DNA of 64,000 bases from Actinoplanes sp. N902-109 (GTDB taxonomy: Bacteria > Actinomycetota > Actinomycetes > Mycobacteriales > Micromonosporaceae): NCBI RefSeq assembly GCF_000389965.1, contig NC_021191.1, positions 807,501 to 871,500 on the forward strand. The letters run 5' to 3'. Of this stretch, positions 1 to 10,010 are shown piece by piece. Each line of letters opens with the position of its first letter. Within the stretch, counting starts at the first letter, position 1. The notes under the pieces are model-generated. The model was given only the letters and a program-made list of their open reading frames with translations, was not told the DNA's origin and did no database searches. Both the position numbers and the translations under genes were made by a program.

Positions 1-1436
1 GCACCGGCCTGGGCTGCCCGCCGGGTGCTGCGGGCGGCGGTGTCGACCACCCAGCTCACGGCCAGCGCCACCACCACGAAGATGGCCAGCGCCAGCAGGT
101 TGTCCGCCTCGGCGATCAGGAACCGCCCGTACGGCGGCGTGAAGAACCAGTTGAGCAGCAGGAACCCGCCCACCGCGGCGAGCAGCGCGGGCCAGAGCCC
201 ACCGATCAGCGCGATCCCGACCGTGGCGGTGAGAAAGAAGAGGATGTCGTTGGTCAGCGACAGCCCGGCGCTCAGCTTGAGCAGGGCGGTCAGCCCCGGC
301 AGCCCGGCCACGGCGGCGGCGGCCCCGGCGAGGCGCCGGCCCCGGGACAGCGCGGCGGGCATCCGGGCCCGACGGCCGGGCGCCACCCGTTCGTGCGGTA
401 CGAGATGCACGTCGATCGTGCCGGACAGCGCGGTCGTGGCGGCCCCGACACCGGCCGACAACAGCCGGGCGAGGCGGCCCCGGCTGGACGCTCCGAGCAC
501 GATCTGGGTGGCGTTGACGGCCCGCGCGAAGTCCAGCAACGCCTGCGCCACATCGGCCCCGACGACCTGGTGGTACGAACCCCCGAGCCGCTCGACCAGC
601 ACCCGCTGCCGCGCCAGCCCGGCCGGGTCCGCCCCGGCCAGCCCGTCGTTCCGCGCGACGTGCACCGCGAGTACATCCGTACCCCTGGTCCGCGCGGCGA
701 TCCGGGCCGCCCGGCGGATCAGCGTCTCGCCCTCCGGACCTCCGGTGAGCCCCACCACGACCCGTTCGCGCGTCTCCCAGATCGCGTCGATGTCGTGGTC
801 GGCGCGGTACCTGCCCAGCTGCGCCTCGACCTCGTCGGCCAGCCACAACAGGGCCAGCTCGCGCAGCGCGGTCAGGTTTCCCGCGCGGAAGTAGCTGCCC
901 AGCGCGGCGTCGACCTGCGAGGGGCGGAAGATGTTGCCGTGCGCCAGCCGCCGCCGCAGCGCCTCCGGGGTCATGTCGACCAGCTCGACCTGCCCGGCCG
1001 AGCGGACCACGGCGTCCGGCACGGTCTCGCGCTGCGGCACCCCGGTGATCCGGGTGACCACGTCGTTGAGCGACTCCAGGTGCCGCACATCGACCGTGGT
1101 CAGCACGTCGATCCCGGCGGCCAGCAGCTCCTGCACGTCCTGCCAGCGCTTGCCGTGCCGGGCGCCCGGCCCGTTGGTGTGGGCCAGCTCGTCCACCACG
1201 GCCAGCCGGGGCCGGCGGGCCAGCACGGCGTCCAGGTCCAGCTCACCGCCGCGGCGCGGGAGCACCTCGAGGTCACCGACCATCGCCTCGGTGTGCTGGC
1301 GCCCGTGCGTCTCCACCAGCGCGACCACCACGTCGGTGCCGCGTCCGGCCCGGCGGTGTGCCTCGGCCAGCATCGTGTACGTCTTGCCGACGCCCGGTGC
1401 GGCCCCGAGGTAGATGCGCAGTTCTCCGCGTGCCAT
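1..1436 (-). CDS. kdpD: KdpD-type osmosensitive K+ channel sensor histidine kinase, 3' part missing at window edge
   Basis: The first 478 codons of a KdpD sensor kinase are present; the frame is open to the window edge. A KdpD domain fills residues 1-210 with a Walker A motif GAAPGVGKT at residues 11-19, followed by a universal-stress-protein-like domain around 245-370. The hydrophobic DUF4118 segment (about 400 onward) has begun when the sequence ends, so the HisKA and HATPase domains lie outside. KdpD senses K+ limitation and phosphorylates KdpE. The ATG lies 9 bp after the stop of the antiporter gene on the same strand, so the two probably share a transcript. No kdpFABC genes are visible in this window. 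Family assignment is firm. Confidence 0.93.
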   Translation of the reverse strand, partial: MARGELRIYLGAAPGVGKTYTMLAEAHRRAGRGTDVVVALVETHGRQHTEAMVGDLEVLPRRGGELDLDAVLARRPRLAVVDELAHTNGPGARHGKRWQDVQELLAAGIDVLTTVDVRHLESLNDVVTRITGVPQRETVPDAVVRSAGQVELVDMTPEALRRRLAHGNIFRPSQVDAALGSYFRAGNLTALRELALLWLADEVEAQLGRYRADHDIDAIWETRERVVVGLTGGPEGETLIRRAARIAARTRGTDVLAVHVARNDGLAGADPAGLARQRVLVERLGGSYHQVVGADVAQALLDFARAVNATQIVLGASSRGRLARLLSAGVGAATTALSGTIDVHLVPHERVAPGRRARMPAALSRGRRLAGAAAAVAGLPGLTALLKLSAGLSLTNDILFFLTATVGIALIGGLWPALLAAVGGFLLLNWFFTPPYGRFLIAEADNLLALAIFVVVALAVSWVVDTAARSTRRAAQAG

Positions 1437-1445
1437 CTCGTCTCT

Positions 1446-3092
1446 CTAACGGCGGTCGGGAAGCAGCCGTTCCTCGTGGTCGAGCTCGCGTTCCAGGATG
1501 CGCAGGCCCTCGTCGGTGAGCTGGCCGGCGTCGCGCCAGCGCAGCAGCTCGTCGCGCTGGGCGTCGATCACCGAGCGGCGTACCCGCAGCGCGGCCTCGT
1601 ACTGCGGGGAGACCGGCAGCTCGTCCGACTCGGCCTGGTCCAGCAGGTCGATCCGGCGGCGGTAGCGTTCCAGCCGCGTCCCGAGCTGCTTGCGCATCGA
1701 CTCGATGGCGTGGTCCTCGACGTCGTCGTGCGGATCCTGGTCGATCTCGTCCAACCGGTCCAGTGCCGCCTGCGCCGACGCCGAGCGGGCCTCGTTGCGC
1801 TCCCGGGCGTCGTCGTTCTCGTTGGCGCGCAGGCCCAGCCGGCGGACCAGCGGCGCGAACGTGAGCCCCTGCCCGACCAGGGTCACCAGCACCACCGCGA
1901 AGGCGCAGAACAGCAGCAGGTCCCGGTCGGGGAAGGGCAGGTGCGCCCGGGTCTCGGTGGGGATGGTGAACACCGCGGCCAGGGTGATCACCCCCCGGGT
2001 GCCGGCCCAGCTCAGCGCCGTGATCTCCCGGCCGTCGAGGGCCTGTTCGCGCCGGGCCGAGTTCTTCTCCGAGTTCGGGTCGCCGCCCAGCCGGGTATGC
2101 ATCGAGAGCGGCAGCAGCTGGGTCACATACAGGAACAGGGGACGCAGCAGCAGGGTGATCCCGACCGAGATGGCCACCGCGCCGACGATGGTCGACGTCT
2201 TGTACTCCGACAGTCCCTCGATCACCCAGGGCAGCTGCTGGCCGATGAGCAGGAAGACCAGGCCCTCCAGCAGGAAGTCCACCAGCCGCCACACCGCGCT
2301 GACCTGCAACCGGCTCGCGCCCGAGCCCAGCCGCGGGGTGTCGTGCCCGACGATCAGGCCCGCGACGACCACCGCCAGCACCCCGGACACGTGCACCTGC
2401 TCGGCCAGCACGTACGCCACGAACGGCGTCGCCAGCGAGATGGCGTTGGCGATCAGCGGGTCCCGCTGGATCGGCCGGGACGCGCGCACGGCGTAGGCGA
2501 CGATGATGCCCGCGATGACCCCGCCGGCCGCCGACAGCACGAACTCGCCCACCGTGGTCGCGAACGAGAAGTGGCCGCCGACCGCCGCCGACACCGCCAC
2601 GCTGAGCAGGGTCAGCGCGGTCGCATCGTTGAGCAGGCCCTCGCCCTGGACCAAGGTGATGAGGTTGCGCGGCAGGCCCACCTTCTTGCCCACCGCGAGC
2701 GCCGCGACCGGGTCCGGCGGGGCGACCGCGGCCCCCAGCGCGACACCGGCGGCCATCGTGGCCCCGGCGACGAGGAAGTGGAAACCCGCCCCGATCAGTA
2801 GGGCGGTGACCAGGACAAGAACCACGGAAAGGCTGATAACGGTACGGAGGTTGCGCCGGATGTCCAGCAGCGACGAGTCCAGGGCCGCGTTGTAGAGCAG
2901 TGGCGGGAGGATCAGCGTCAGGACTATCTCGGGTTCCAGCTCGATGTTGGGACCCGGCAGCACGGCGTACAGGATCCCGATGAGGGTCAGAAGGGCGGCG
3001 GCGGGCAGACCGGAGCGGTTGGCGACCCAGCGGATCGCCACCACCACCGCCACACCCGCGAGGATGAACAACAACGTCGTCTCGACACTCAC
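1446..3092 (-). CDS. Na+/H+ antiporter, CPA1 family
   Basis: The 548-residue protein has about a dozen hydrophobic segments over residues 1-400 and a charged cytoplasmic tail of about 140 residues, as in NhaP/NHE-type exchangers. CPA1 landmarks are visible: APPDPVA near residues 124-130 and EGLLNDATA at 151-159, whose N-D pair is typical of the ion-binding site of electroneutral exchangers. It should exchange external protons for cytoplasmic Na+ or K+. The start is GTG at 3092, 59 bp from the divergent GH3 gene. kdpD follows after 9 bp, suggesting joint control of monovalent cation balance. Ion selectivity cannot be read from the sequence. Confidence 0.92.
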   Translation of the reverse strand: MSVETTLLFILAGVAVVVAIRWVANRSGLPAAALLTLIGILYAVLPGPNIELEPEIVLTLILPPLLYNAALDSSLLDIRRNLRTVISLSVVLVLVTALLIGAGFHFLVAGATMAAGVALGAAVAPPDPVAALAVGKKVGLPRNLITLVQGEGLLNDATALTLLSVAVSAAVGGHFSFATTVGEFVLSAAGGVIAGIIVAYAVRASRPIQRDPLIANAISLATPFVAYVLAEQVHVSGVLAVVVAGLIVGHDTPRLGSGASRLQVSAVWRLVDFLLEGLVFLLIGQQLPWVIEGLSEYKTSTIVGAVAISVGITLLLRPLFLYVTQLLPLSMHTRLGGDPNSEKNSARREQALDGREITALSWAGTRGVITLAAVFTIPTETRAHLPFPDRDLLLFCAFAVVLVTLVGQGLTFAPLVRRLGLRANENDDARERNEARSASAQAALDRLDEIDQDPHDDVEDHAIESMRKQLGTRLERYRRRIDLLDQAESDELPVSPQYEAALRVRRSVIDAQRDELLRWRDAGQLTDEGLRILERELDHEERLLPDRR

Positions 3093-3151
3093 CTGGTCAT
3101 TCTCCCGGACCGCTACGGTTTCCGCGTGATCATGCTCGGCGAGGAGGTCCC

Positions 3152-5551
3152 ATGCGGCTGGCGCGGATAGCGCTCGCGGTCGTGCTCGGCTGCGGCGTGC
3201 TGGCGGCGGTGGGCGGCCCGGAGGACCAGCTGGCCCCCGCGCAACGGGCCGAGGCGTTGCTGCAGCGGATGACCCGCGACGAGAAGCTGACGCTGCTGCA
3301 CGGCGGGTCGGCCTGCGGGTACGTGGGCTGCGTCGACGGCATCGAGCGGCTGGGCATCCCGGCGCTGCACCTGCAGGACGGGCCGGCCGGGGTGGGTGGC
3401 GGGCTCACCGGGGTGACGCAACTTCCGGCCCCGGTGGCTGCTGCGGCCGCGTGGGATCCGGGCGTGCTCAGCTCGTACGGGAAAGTACTGGGCGCGGAGC
3501 ACCGGGGCAAGGGGTCGGACGTGGTCCTGGCACCGACGGTCAACATCGTGCGCGACCCCCGCTGGGGCCGGGCCTTCGAGTCGCTGGGGGAGGACCCCTA
3601 CCTGACCGGCCGCTCGGCCGCGGCCGAGATCGAGGCGATCCAGGCGGAGGGCCCGATGGCGCAGGTCAAGCACTATGCGGTCTACAACCAGGAGACCGCG
3701 CGCAACACCCCGGCAGGCAACGCCACGATCGACGAGCGCACGCTGCACGAGATCTACCTGCCGGCGTTCGAGGACGCGGTCGCGGCCGGCGTGGACTCGG
3801 TGATGTGCGGCTACAACCCGGTGAACGGCGTCTTCCCGTGCGAGAACGGTGACCTGCAGAATCGCATCCTGCGCGACCAGCTGGGCTTCCCGGGCTTCAT
3901 CACCTCCGACTGGGACGCCACCCATTCGACCGTGGCATCGGCGCTCAACGGCCTCGACATGGAGATGCCGGACGCGCAGTACTTCGGCCCACCGTTGACG
4001 GCTTCCGGGCTCGACGTGGACGAGCACGTCCGGCGCATCCTGACCGCCATGTTCCGGCGGGGCCTGTTCGATCACCCCTCGACCGGTTCGCTGACCGCAC
4101 CGGTGACTTCCGTCTCGCACGCGAAAACCGCCCGGGAGATCGCCGAGCAGGGCATGGTGCTGCTCAAGAACGACGGCGACGTGCTGCCGATCGGCGGGGG
4201 AGTGCACTCCATCGCGGTGATCGGCAACGGCGGGGATGCCGGCGTGCTGAGCCAGGGCGGCGGCAGCGCCACTGTTTCGGCGCCGTACGTGATCTCGCCC
4301 TATCAGGGCCTGAAGGAACGCGGCGGCCCGGTCACCTATCAACCGGGCACCGCCCGCGCCGACGGCGCCCTGCCCACCGTGCCGCTGACCCTGACCGGTT
4401 CGGTGTTCCCGAACACCGCGCTGAGCGGTCCCGCCATTGCCACCCGTACGGACGCCGGGCTCGATGGCACCTGGCGCGGCGGCGACCCCGGCACCGGCAT
4501 CGCCTCGGACTGGTCGGCCCGCTGGACCGGCACCCTGATCCCGCCGACCACGGGAACGTACACGTTCTCGCTGACGAACACCGACGGCGCCCGGCTGACC
4601 ATCGGCGACAAGCTGCTGATCGACAACGGCTGGACAGAACGCAGCCTGCGCACCACCTCCCGCAGCATCTATCTAACCGGCGGCCAACCGGTGCCCGTCA
4701 CCCTGACATTTGCCCAGTACACCGGCAACGCGGCCGTCAGCCTCGGCTGGACCCGGCCCGGCCAGAACCTGCACGACGACGCGGTGCGGGCAGCGGCCTC
4801 AGCGGACCTGGCGGTGGTGGTGGTCGGCCGCTTCAGCACCGAAGGCGCGGATCTGTCGGACCTCGACCTGCCCGCCGCCCAGAACGCCCTGGTCACGGAT
4901 GTGGCGGCGGCCAACCCGAACACGGTGGTGATCGTCAACAGCGGCTCGGCGATCACCATGCCGTGGGCTTCGCGCGTACGGGGAATCGTGGAAGCCTGGT
5001 ACCCCGGTCAGGAGTACGGACACGCCCTGGCCGATTTGCTCCACGGCGACGCGAACTTCTCCGCCAAACTCCCGGTGACCTTCCCCCGCGCACTGTCCGA
5101 CGCCCCGGCTTTTGCCCCGGCGCGCTGGCCGGGCGGTCGCTATTCGGAGGGCTTACAGGTCGGCTATCGCTGGTACGACGCCCGGGGCATCGAGCCGCTC
5201 TTCCCTTTCGGCTACGGCCTGTCCTACACCACGTTCAAATACTCCGACCTCAAGCTTTCCGGCGCGACCGTCTCCTTCACCCTCACCAACACCGGCCCCC
5301 GCGCCGGCGCCGAGGTGGCCCAGGTCTACGTCCAGCAACCCGCCGCAACGGGCGAGCCGATCCGCAACCTGCGCGGCTTCACCAAACTCACCCTCCAGCC
5401 CGGCCAATCCCAGCGGGTGACGATCGAGTTGGACGCGCGCAGCTTCCAGCACTGGACGGGCACGTGGACGACCAGCCCGGGCACGTACACGATCAGCGTC
5501 GGCTCATCCTCCCGAGACCTCCCGCTGGCTGCCTCCATGTCGCGTCCCTAA
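3152..5551 (+). CDS. Secreted glycoside hydrolase family 3 beta-glycosidase with inserted PA14 domain
   Basis: The 799-residue protein has a short N-terminal signal-like segment (MRLARIALAVVLGCG), a GH3 N-terminal barrel with the nucleophile motif SDWDA (Asp near residue 253), a PA14 carbohydrate-binding domain at about 405-535 inserted in the GH3 C-domain, and a C-terminal Fn3-like domain. The motifs DPRWGR and KHYAVYNQE match the beta-glucosidase/beta-xylosidase branch. It probably trims beta-linked oligosaccharides outside the cell. A GAGGAGG ribosome-binding site sits just before the ATG. A stem-loop follows the stop codon. Substrate is not determinable; plant glucan or xylan fragments are plausible given the other secreted glycanases in the window. 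Confidence 0.93.
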   Translation: MRLARIALAVVLGCGVLAAVGGPEDQLAPAQRAEALLQRMTRDEKLTLLHGGSACGYVGCVDGIERLGIPALHLQDGPAGVGGGLTGVTQLPAPVAAAAAWDPGVLSSYGKVLGAEHRGKGSDVVLAPTVNIVRDPRWGRAFESLGEDPYLTGRSAAAEIEAIQAEGPMAQVKHYAVYNQETARNTPAGNATIDERTLHEIYLPAFEDAVAAGVDSVMCGYNPVNGVFPCENGDLQNRILRDQLGFPGFITSDWDATHSTVASALNGLDMEMPDAQYFGPPLTASGLDVDEHVRRILTAMFRRGLFDHPSTGSLTAPVTSVSHAKTAREIAEQGMVLLKNDGDVLPIGGGVHSIAVIGNGGDAGVLSQGGGSATVSAPYVISPYQGLKERGGPVTYQPGTARADGALPTVPLTLTGSVFPNTALSGPAIATRTDAGLDGTWRGGDPGTGIASDWSARWTGTLIPPTTGTYTFSLTNTDGARLTIGDKLLIDNGWTERSLRTTSRSIYLTGGQPVPVTLTFAQYTGNAAVSLGWTRPGQNLHDDAVRAAASADLAVVVVGRFSTEGADLSDLDLPAAQNALVTDVAAANPNTVVIVNSGSAITMPWASRVRGIVEAWYPGQEYGHALADLLHGDANFSAKLPVTFPRALSDAPAFAPARWPGGRYSEGLQVGYRWYDARGIEPLFPFGYGLSYTTFKYSDLKLSGATVSFTLTNTGPRAGAEVAQVYVQQPAATGEPIRNLRGFTKLTLQPGQSQRVTIELDARSFQHWTGTWTTSPGTYTISVGSSSRDLPLAASMSRP

Positions 5552-5568
5552 AGACAGCATTTCGGCTG

Positions 5569-5603
5569 AACCGGACTCTGTGTCCGTCGCACGCAGTCCG
5601 GTT
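5569..5603 (+). terminator. Stem-loop after GH3 gene
   Basis: AACCGGACT at 5569-5577 pairs perfectly with AGTCCGGTT at 5595-5603, leaving a 17-nt loop, 17 bp after the GH3 stop codon. A short T-rich stretch follows. Probable transcription terminator. Confidence 0.6.
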
Positions 5604-5756
5604 TCCTTCAAGTTGTTGTGGCTCGTGACCGGGGCAACGGATGGCCCGGTGGCTTCCTCGCGTCGCGACACGCTGGCAATTAGAGAGGCGAAGCTCGGTG
5701 AAGTAGGTAGTTTCTTATCGGACAAACCGTCCTAAAAGTGCGTTGACGGGAGCATG

Positions 5757-5969
5757 ATGCACGGGAACTTCGGATCCGAGGAGTTGCGGTGGCGTAAGAG
5801 CAGGCGATCCGCGCTCCAATCCAACTGTGTCGAGATCGCTCACGGCAGAGATGGATCGGTCCACCTTCGGGATTCGAAGGACCCGCACGGAGGCATCCTC
5901 ACGCTGACGTCGGCTGGGTTTTCGGCATTCTTGTCGGACGTCAAGGACGGGAAGCTGGATCTCGCTTAG
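5757..5969 (+). CDS. DUF397 domain small protein
   Basis: About 70 residues carrying the DUF397 signature: W-R-K-S-R-R-S near the start, N-C-V-E-I-A, then V-H-L-R-D-S-K-D-P and a closing F-x-x-F-L segment. DUF397 proteins are abundant in actinomycetes and usually sit beside an XRE/DUF5753 helix-turn-helix regulator, but none is adjacent here, so this is an orphan copy. A second ATG at 5754 is possible; 5757 gives better spacing to the GGGAG at 5748-5752. The 3' end overlaps the convergent gene by 29 bp. Function unknown. Confidence 0.85.
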   Translation: MHGNFGSEELRWRKSRRSALQSNCVEIAHGRDGSVHLRDSKDPHGGILTLTSAGFSAFLSDVKDGKLDLA

Positions 5970-6714
5970 CCATGCGGTCGCGATGGAGGTGGCCGGCCAA
6001 TGCTGCACCGATCAGAGCGATGGACAGAGCTGACGCCCAAGCTTTTTTCGGCCGTCGCGCGGGTCTTCCGGGCGGCGGCCGTTGCTCGTCGGTCTCACTG
6101 CGATGAACGGCTCGGCGCTCTGCTGCCAGGCGTTCATCGGTCACCACGGTCATGAAGCGGCGCCGTCGGTGGGTGCCCACGGTGATCCAAGCGGCTTCCT
6201 GTAGTTGCCACCACTTGCGTGACACTGCGCTCTCGAACATGTTGCCGGCCAGGCTGCGCAACTCCGCTTCGTCGATCTCACCGAGTTCCCACATGACGAA
6301 CCAATAGTTCATGACCAGGTTGGCATACACCTTCTGGCGATCCTGGGCAGTCTGGACGTGGCCAGTATCGAGCACCTCGAAGAATTCGGGATTGTCGAGG
6401 GCAAGCTTGATGAGGTCGAAATGTCGCTGCTTGTCGAAGCTCAGCAATTCTTGGCGCGCCTGTCGGGCTTGCAGGACGAGCGAGAAGCCGATGCCGGACA
6501 GGGCGGCTGCCGACAGAATCGCTGATGCGCCGCCGTAGGCCTCACCGACGTCGGCGAGATCCTTCCAGGGCAAAGCTTCTCCCAGAAGCTTATACATGAT
6601 CAGCGGTGACCAGACAACGACCATGACGCCGGCGCTGACACCGATGAGCAGAAGCCACGGACGAAGTCGGCGCCACGCCCGGAATCTCGGCATCCGGCGG
6701 CCCTTCGTCGCCAT
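5941..6714 (-). CDS. Membrane protein of unknown function (DUF6082-like)
   Basis: The 257-residue protein has two N-terminal hydrophobic segments (about residues 18-42 and 60-80), then a soluble helical region with the pattern Q-A-R-Q-x-R-Q-E and a W-F-V-M-W-E segment, and a basic, proline-rich C-terminus with another weak hydrophobic stretch. This resembles the actinobacterial DUF6082 family of small membrane-anchored proteins, but the assignment is by pattern only. It converges on and overlaps the DUF397 gene by 29 bp. No catalytic motif is visible. Confidence 0.75.
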   Translation of the reverse strand: MATKGRRMPRFRAWRRLRPWLLLIGVSAGVMVVVWSPLIMYKLLGEALPWKDLADVGEAYGGASAILSAAALSGIGFSLVLQARQARQELLSFDKQRHFDLIKLALDNPEFFEVLDTGHVQTAQDRQKVYANLVMNYWFVMWELGEIDEAELRSLAGNMFESAVSRKWWQLQEAAWITVGTHRRRRFMTVVTDERLAAERRAVHRSETDEQRPPPGRPARRPKKAWASALSIALIGAALAGHLHRDRMAKRDPASRP

Positions 6715-6837
6715 CGTGAACGAGCCTAAGGCAAGGATCTACATTGATGCTCATTCATTCATTACGTGGGTGAGGCCGATGTGCGCGCCGTTCCTGATCC
6801 AAATCGCCGGGGTCGGCCGTGCCGGAGCGGGCAGCAA

Positions 6838-6871
6838 AACGGGGCCGCGCCTGGTGCGGCGCGGCCCCGTT
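6838..6871 (-). terminator. Strong intrinsic terminator of ahcY
   Basis: A perfect 14-bp GC-rich inverted repeat, 6838-6851 with 6858-6871, encloses a 6-nt loop. Read on the minus strand it lies 14 bp after the ahcY stop and ends in GTTTTGC, a short U-run. A classic intrinsic terminator. Confidence 0.85.
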
Positions 6872-6884
6872 CTGGTGGAGGTGC

Positions 6885-8345
<1,461 letters not shown>

Positions 8346-8452
8346 GAAAGAGGGCACCCCCCTCATCAGGGGGCGCCCTTGACGTCTGACCACCGGGCCG
8401 AGCGTGGCGGACCAGATCCGCGGGATCCGGGTCCGTCGCAGCGCCCCTCGGC
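8346..8452 (-). promoter_or_regulatory. SAH riboswitch in the ahcY 5' leader
   Basis: On the minus strand the leader contains the SAH riboswitch core: CCGAGGGGCGCTGCGACGG, a hairpin, then CCACGCTCGG, then GGGCGCC. P1 pairs 8452-8447 with 8402-8397 (GCCGAG/CTCGGC). P2 pairs 8435-8430 with 8413-8408 (CGGACC/GGTCCG). The P4 pseudoknot pairs GGGCGC (8446-8441) with GCGCCC (8376-8371). The same 3' strand can instead form a 12-bp hairpin (8379-8368 with 8362-8351) that hides the ribosome-binding block at 8362-8357. Binding of SAH should stabilise P4 and free the site, switching ahcY on. Pairings are seen; the mechanism is inferred from the known class. Confidence 0.85.
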
Positions 8453-8591
8453 TCGGGGCTGCGTCGGATACCGACGCGACGTCAATCATAGCCGTGGACT
8501 CCCAAGATCGCCCTCGAGGTTCGCTCGAAACCTCAGTTGAACACGCACAAGGACCTTGAAAACACCTCAAAAACCCCTCACCGTGTACGGG

Positions 8592-9632
8592 ATGAGACAT
8601 CCCTATCGCATCCGTGAGATCGCTGCCCAGAGCGGTCTCAGCCCGGCCACCGTCGACCGGGTCCTGCATCGCCGGGGCGGTGTCCGGGCGGGCACCGTAC
8701 GCGAGGTGGAACAGGCCATCGCCGACCTCGACCGCCAGCAGTCCCAGCTGCGGGTGGCCGGTCGCACGTTCATGGTCGACGTGGTTGTGCAGTCCCCGAC
8801 CCGGTTCACCACGGCGGTGCGAGCTGTGCTGGAGGCGGAACTGCCCGTGCTGCGGCCGGCGGTGCTGCGCTGCCGGTTCCACTTCCTGGACAGCGCCGCG
8901 CCGGGGGACCTGCCGGCCGTGCTGGACAAGGTGGCCCGGGTCGGCTCGCACGGGGTGATTCTCAAGGCGCCCGAGCTGCCCGAGACGGTGGCGGCCGTGG
9001 CCCGGCTCGTCCAGCAGGGGATTCCCGTGGTGACCTTCGTGACGGATCTGCCGACCAGCGCCCGGTCCGCGTACGTGGGGATCGACAACCGCTCGGCCGG
9101 CGCCACCGCGGCGTACCTGATCCAGGAATGGCTCGCCGGGCAGCCGGGTGACGTGCTCGTCGTCCGCGGGCGCAGCTCGTTCCGCGGCGAGGACGAGCGC
9201 GAGATGGGTTTCCGCTCGGAGATGCGCGCGCACGGCAAAGCGCGGCGGCTGCTCGAGGTGGTCGACGACGAGGGCCGGGCCGACACCGTCCACACCGGAA
9301 CCCGGGCGGTGCTGGCAGTGAACCGGCAGGTCCGGGCGGTCTACTCGATGTACGCGGGGGCGGGCGGCAACGCGGCGGTGATCGACGCCTTCGACAGCGA
9401 GCAGCGCCGCTACGACGTCTTCGTCGCGCACGACCTCGACGGCGAGAACACGACGCTGCTGCGCAACCGGCGGTTGTCGGCGGTGCTGCACCACGATCTG
9501 CACCAGGATCTGCGCCGCGCCTGTCACGCTGTGCTGCGGGCACAGGGCGCACTGCCGGGGCCCGTCCGGTCGTACCCGTCGGCGGTCCAGGTCATCACCC
9601 CGCACAACGCACCCGCCGAAGCTGTCCGATGA
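8592..9632 (+). CDS. LacI-family transcriptional regulator
   Basis: About 346 residues: an N-terminal LacI-type helix-turn-helix (IREIAAQSGLSPATVDRVLH, residues 5-24) followed by a periplasmic-binding-protein-like sensor domain with D-N-R-S-A-G near the middle. The opening MRHPYRIREIAAQ marks a LacI subgroup often tied to sugar or polyol uptake. The start at 8592 is chosen because it places the HTH at the N-terminus; an upstream ATG at 8556 would add 12 unrelated residues. It is divergent from ahcY and has no obvious transport operon beside it, so its regulon is unknown. Confidence 0.88.
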   Translation: MRHPYRIREIAAQSGLSPATVDRVLHRRGGVRAGTVREVEQAIADLDRQQSQLRVAGRTFMVDVVVQSPTRFTTAVRAVLEAELPVLRPAVLRCRFHFLDSAAPGDLPAVLDKVARVGSHGVILKAPELPETVAAVARLVQQGIPVVTFVTDLPTSARSAYVGIDNRSAGATAAYLIQEWLAGQPGDVLVVRGRSSFRGEDEREMGFRSEMRAHGKARRLLEVVDDEGRADTVHTGTRAVLAVNRQVRAVYSMYAGAGGNAAVIDAFDSEQRRYDVFVAHDLDGENTTLLRNRRLSAVLHHDLHQDLRRACHAVLRAQGALPGPVRSYPSAVQVITPHNAPAEAVR

Positions 9633-9680
9633 CGCCGCCACCGATCGTCATGGGGTGCCGGACCGACGAGAGGAAACCCG

Positions 9681-10010
9681 ATGAAGTTCATGATGTTCGT
9701 CTGCACGGACACCGAGCCGGAGACCGACGAGTCGCAGCTGCCCGACATCGAGCAGTGGGTCGAGCAGAACGACGCCGCTGGTCGCAGGCTCACCGGCGAC
9801 CAGCTGGTGCCGCCCGCATCCGCCACCACGGTCCGGGTGCGCGGCGGTGAGCTGCTGCTCACCGATGGCCCGTTCGCCGAGACCAAGGAGGTGATCGTGG
9901 GCTTCGACCTGCTGGAGTGCGCGGATCTGGACGAGGCGATCGAGGTGGCCCGCGCCCACCCGATGGCCTACGCCGGGCGGCTCGAACTGCGGCCGTACCA
10001 CCAGCAGTGA
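9681..10010 (+). CDS. YCII-related DGPF-motif protein
   Basis: A 109-residue protein with the fold signature of the YCII/DGPF family: MKFMMFVCTD at the start, L-L-T-D-G-P-F-A-E-T-K-E in the middle and a C-terminal G-R-L-E-L-R-P-Y. Proteins of this family are the standard neighbours of ECF42 sigma factors. An AGAGGAAACC ribosome-binding site precedes the ATG. Its stop overlaps the sigma-factor GTG start (GTGA), so the two are translationally coupled. Biochemical role is unknown. Confidence 0.92.
   Translation: MKFMMFVCTDTEPETDESQLPDIEQWVEQNDAAGRRLTGDQLVPPASATTVRVRGGELLLTDGPFAETKEVIVGFDLLECADLDEAIEVARAHPMAYAGRLELRPYHQQ

Noticed and set aside
393..2801. Long plus-strand open frame opposite kdpD and the antiporter
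   Set aside because: It is an antisense shadow produced by GC-rich codon bias; its translation is Arg/Gln/Gly-rich with no domain, whereas both minus-strand genes have clear motifs.
8346..9641. N-terminal extension of ahcY across the LacI gene
   Set aside because: The minus frame is open only by chance; the riboswitch and ribosome-binding block fix the start at 8345.
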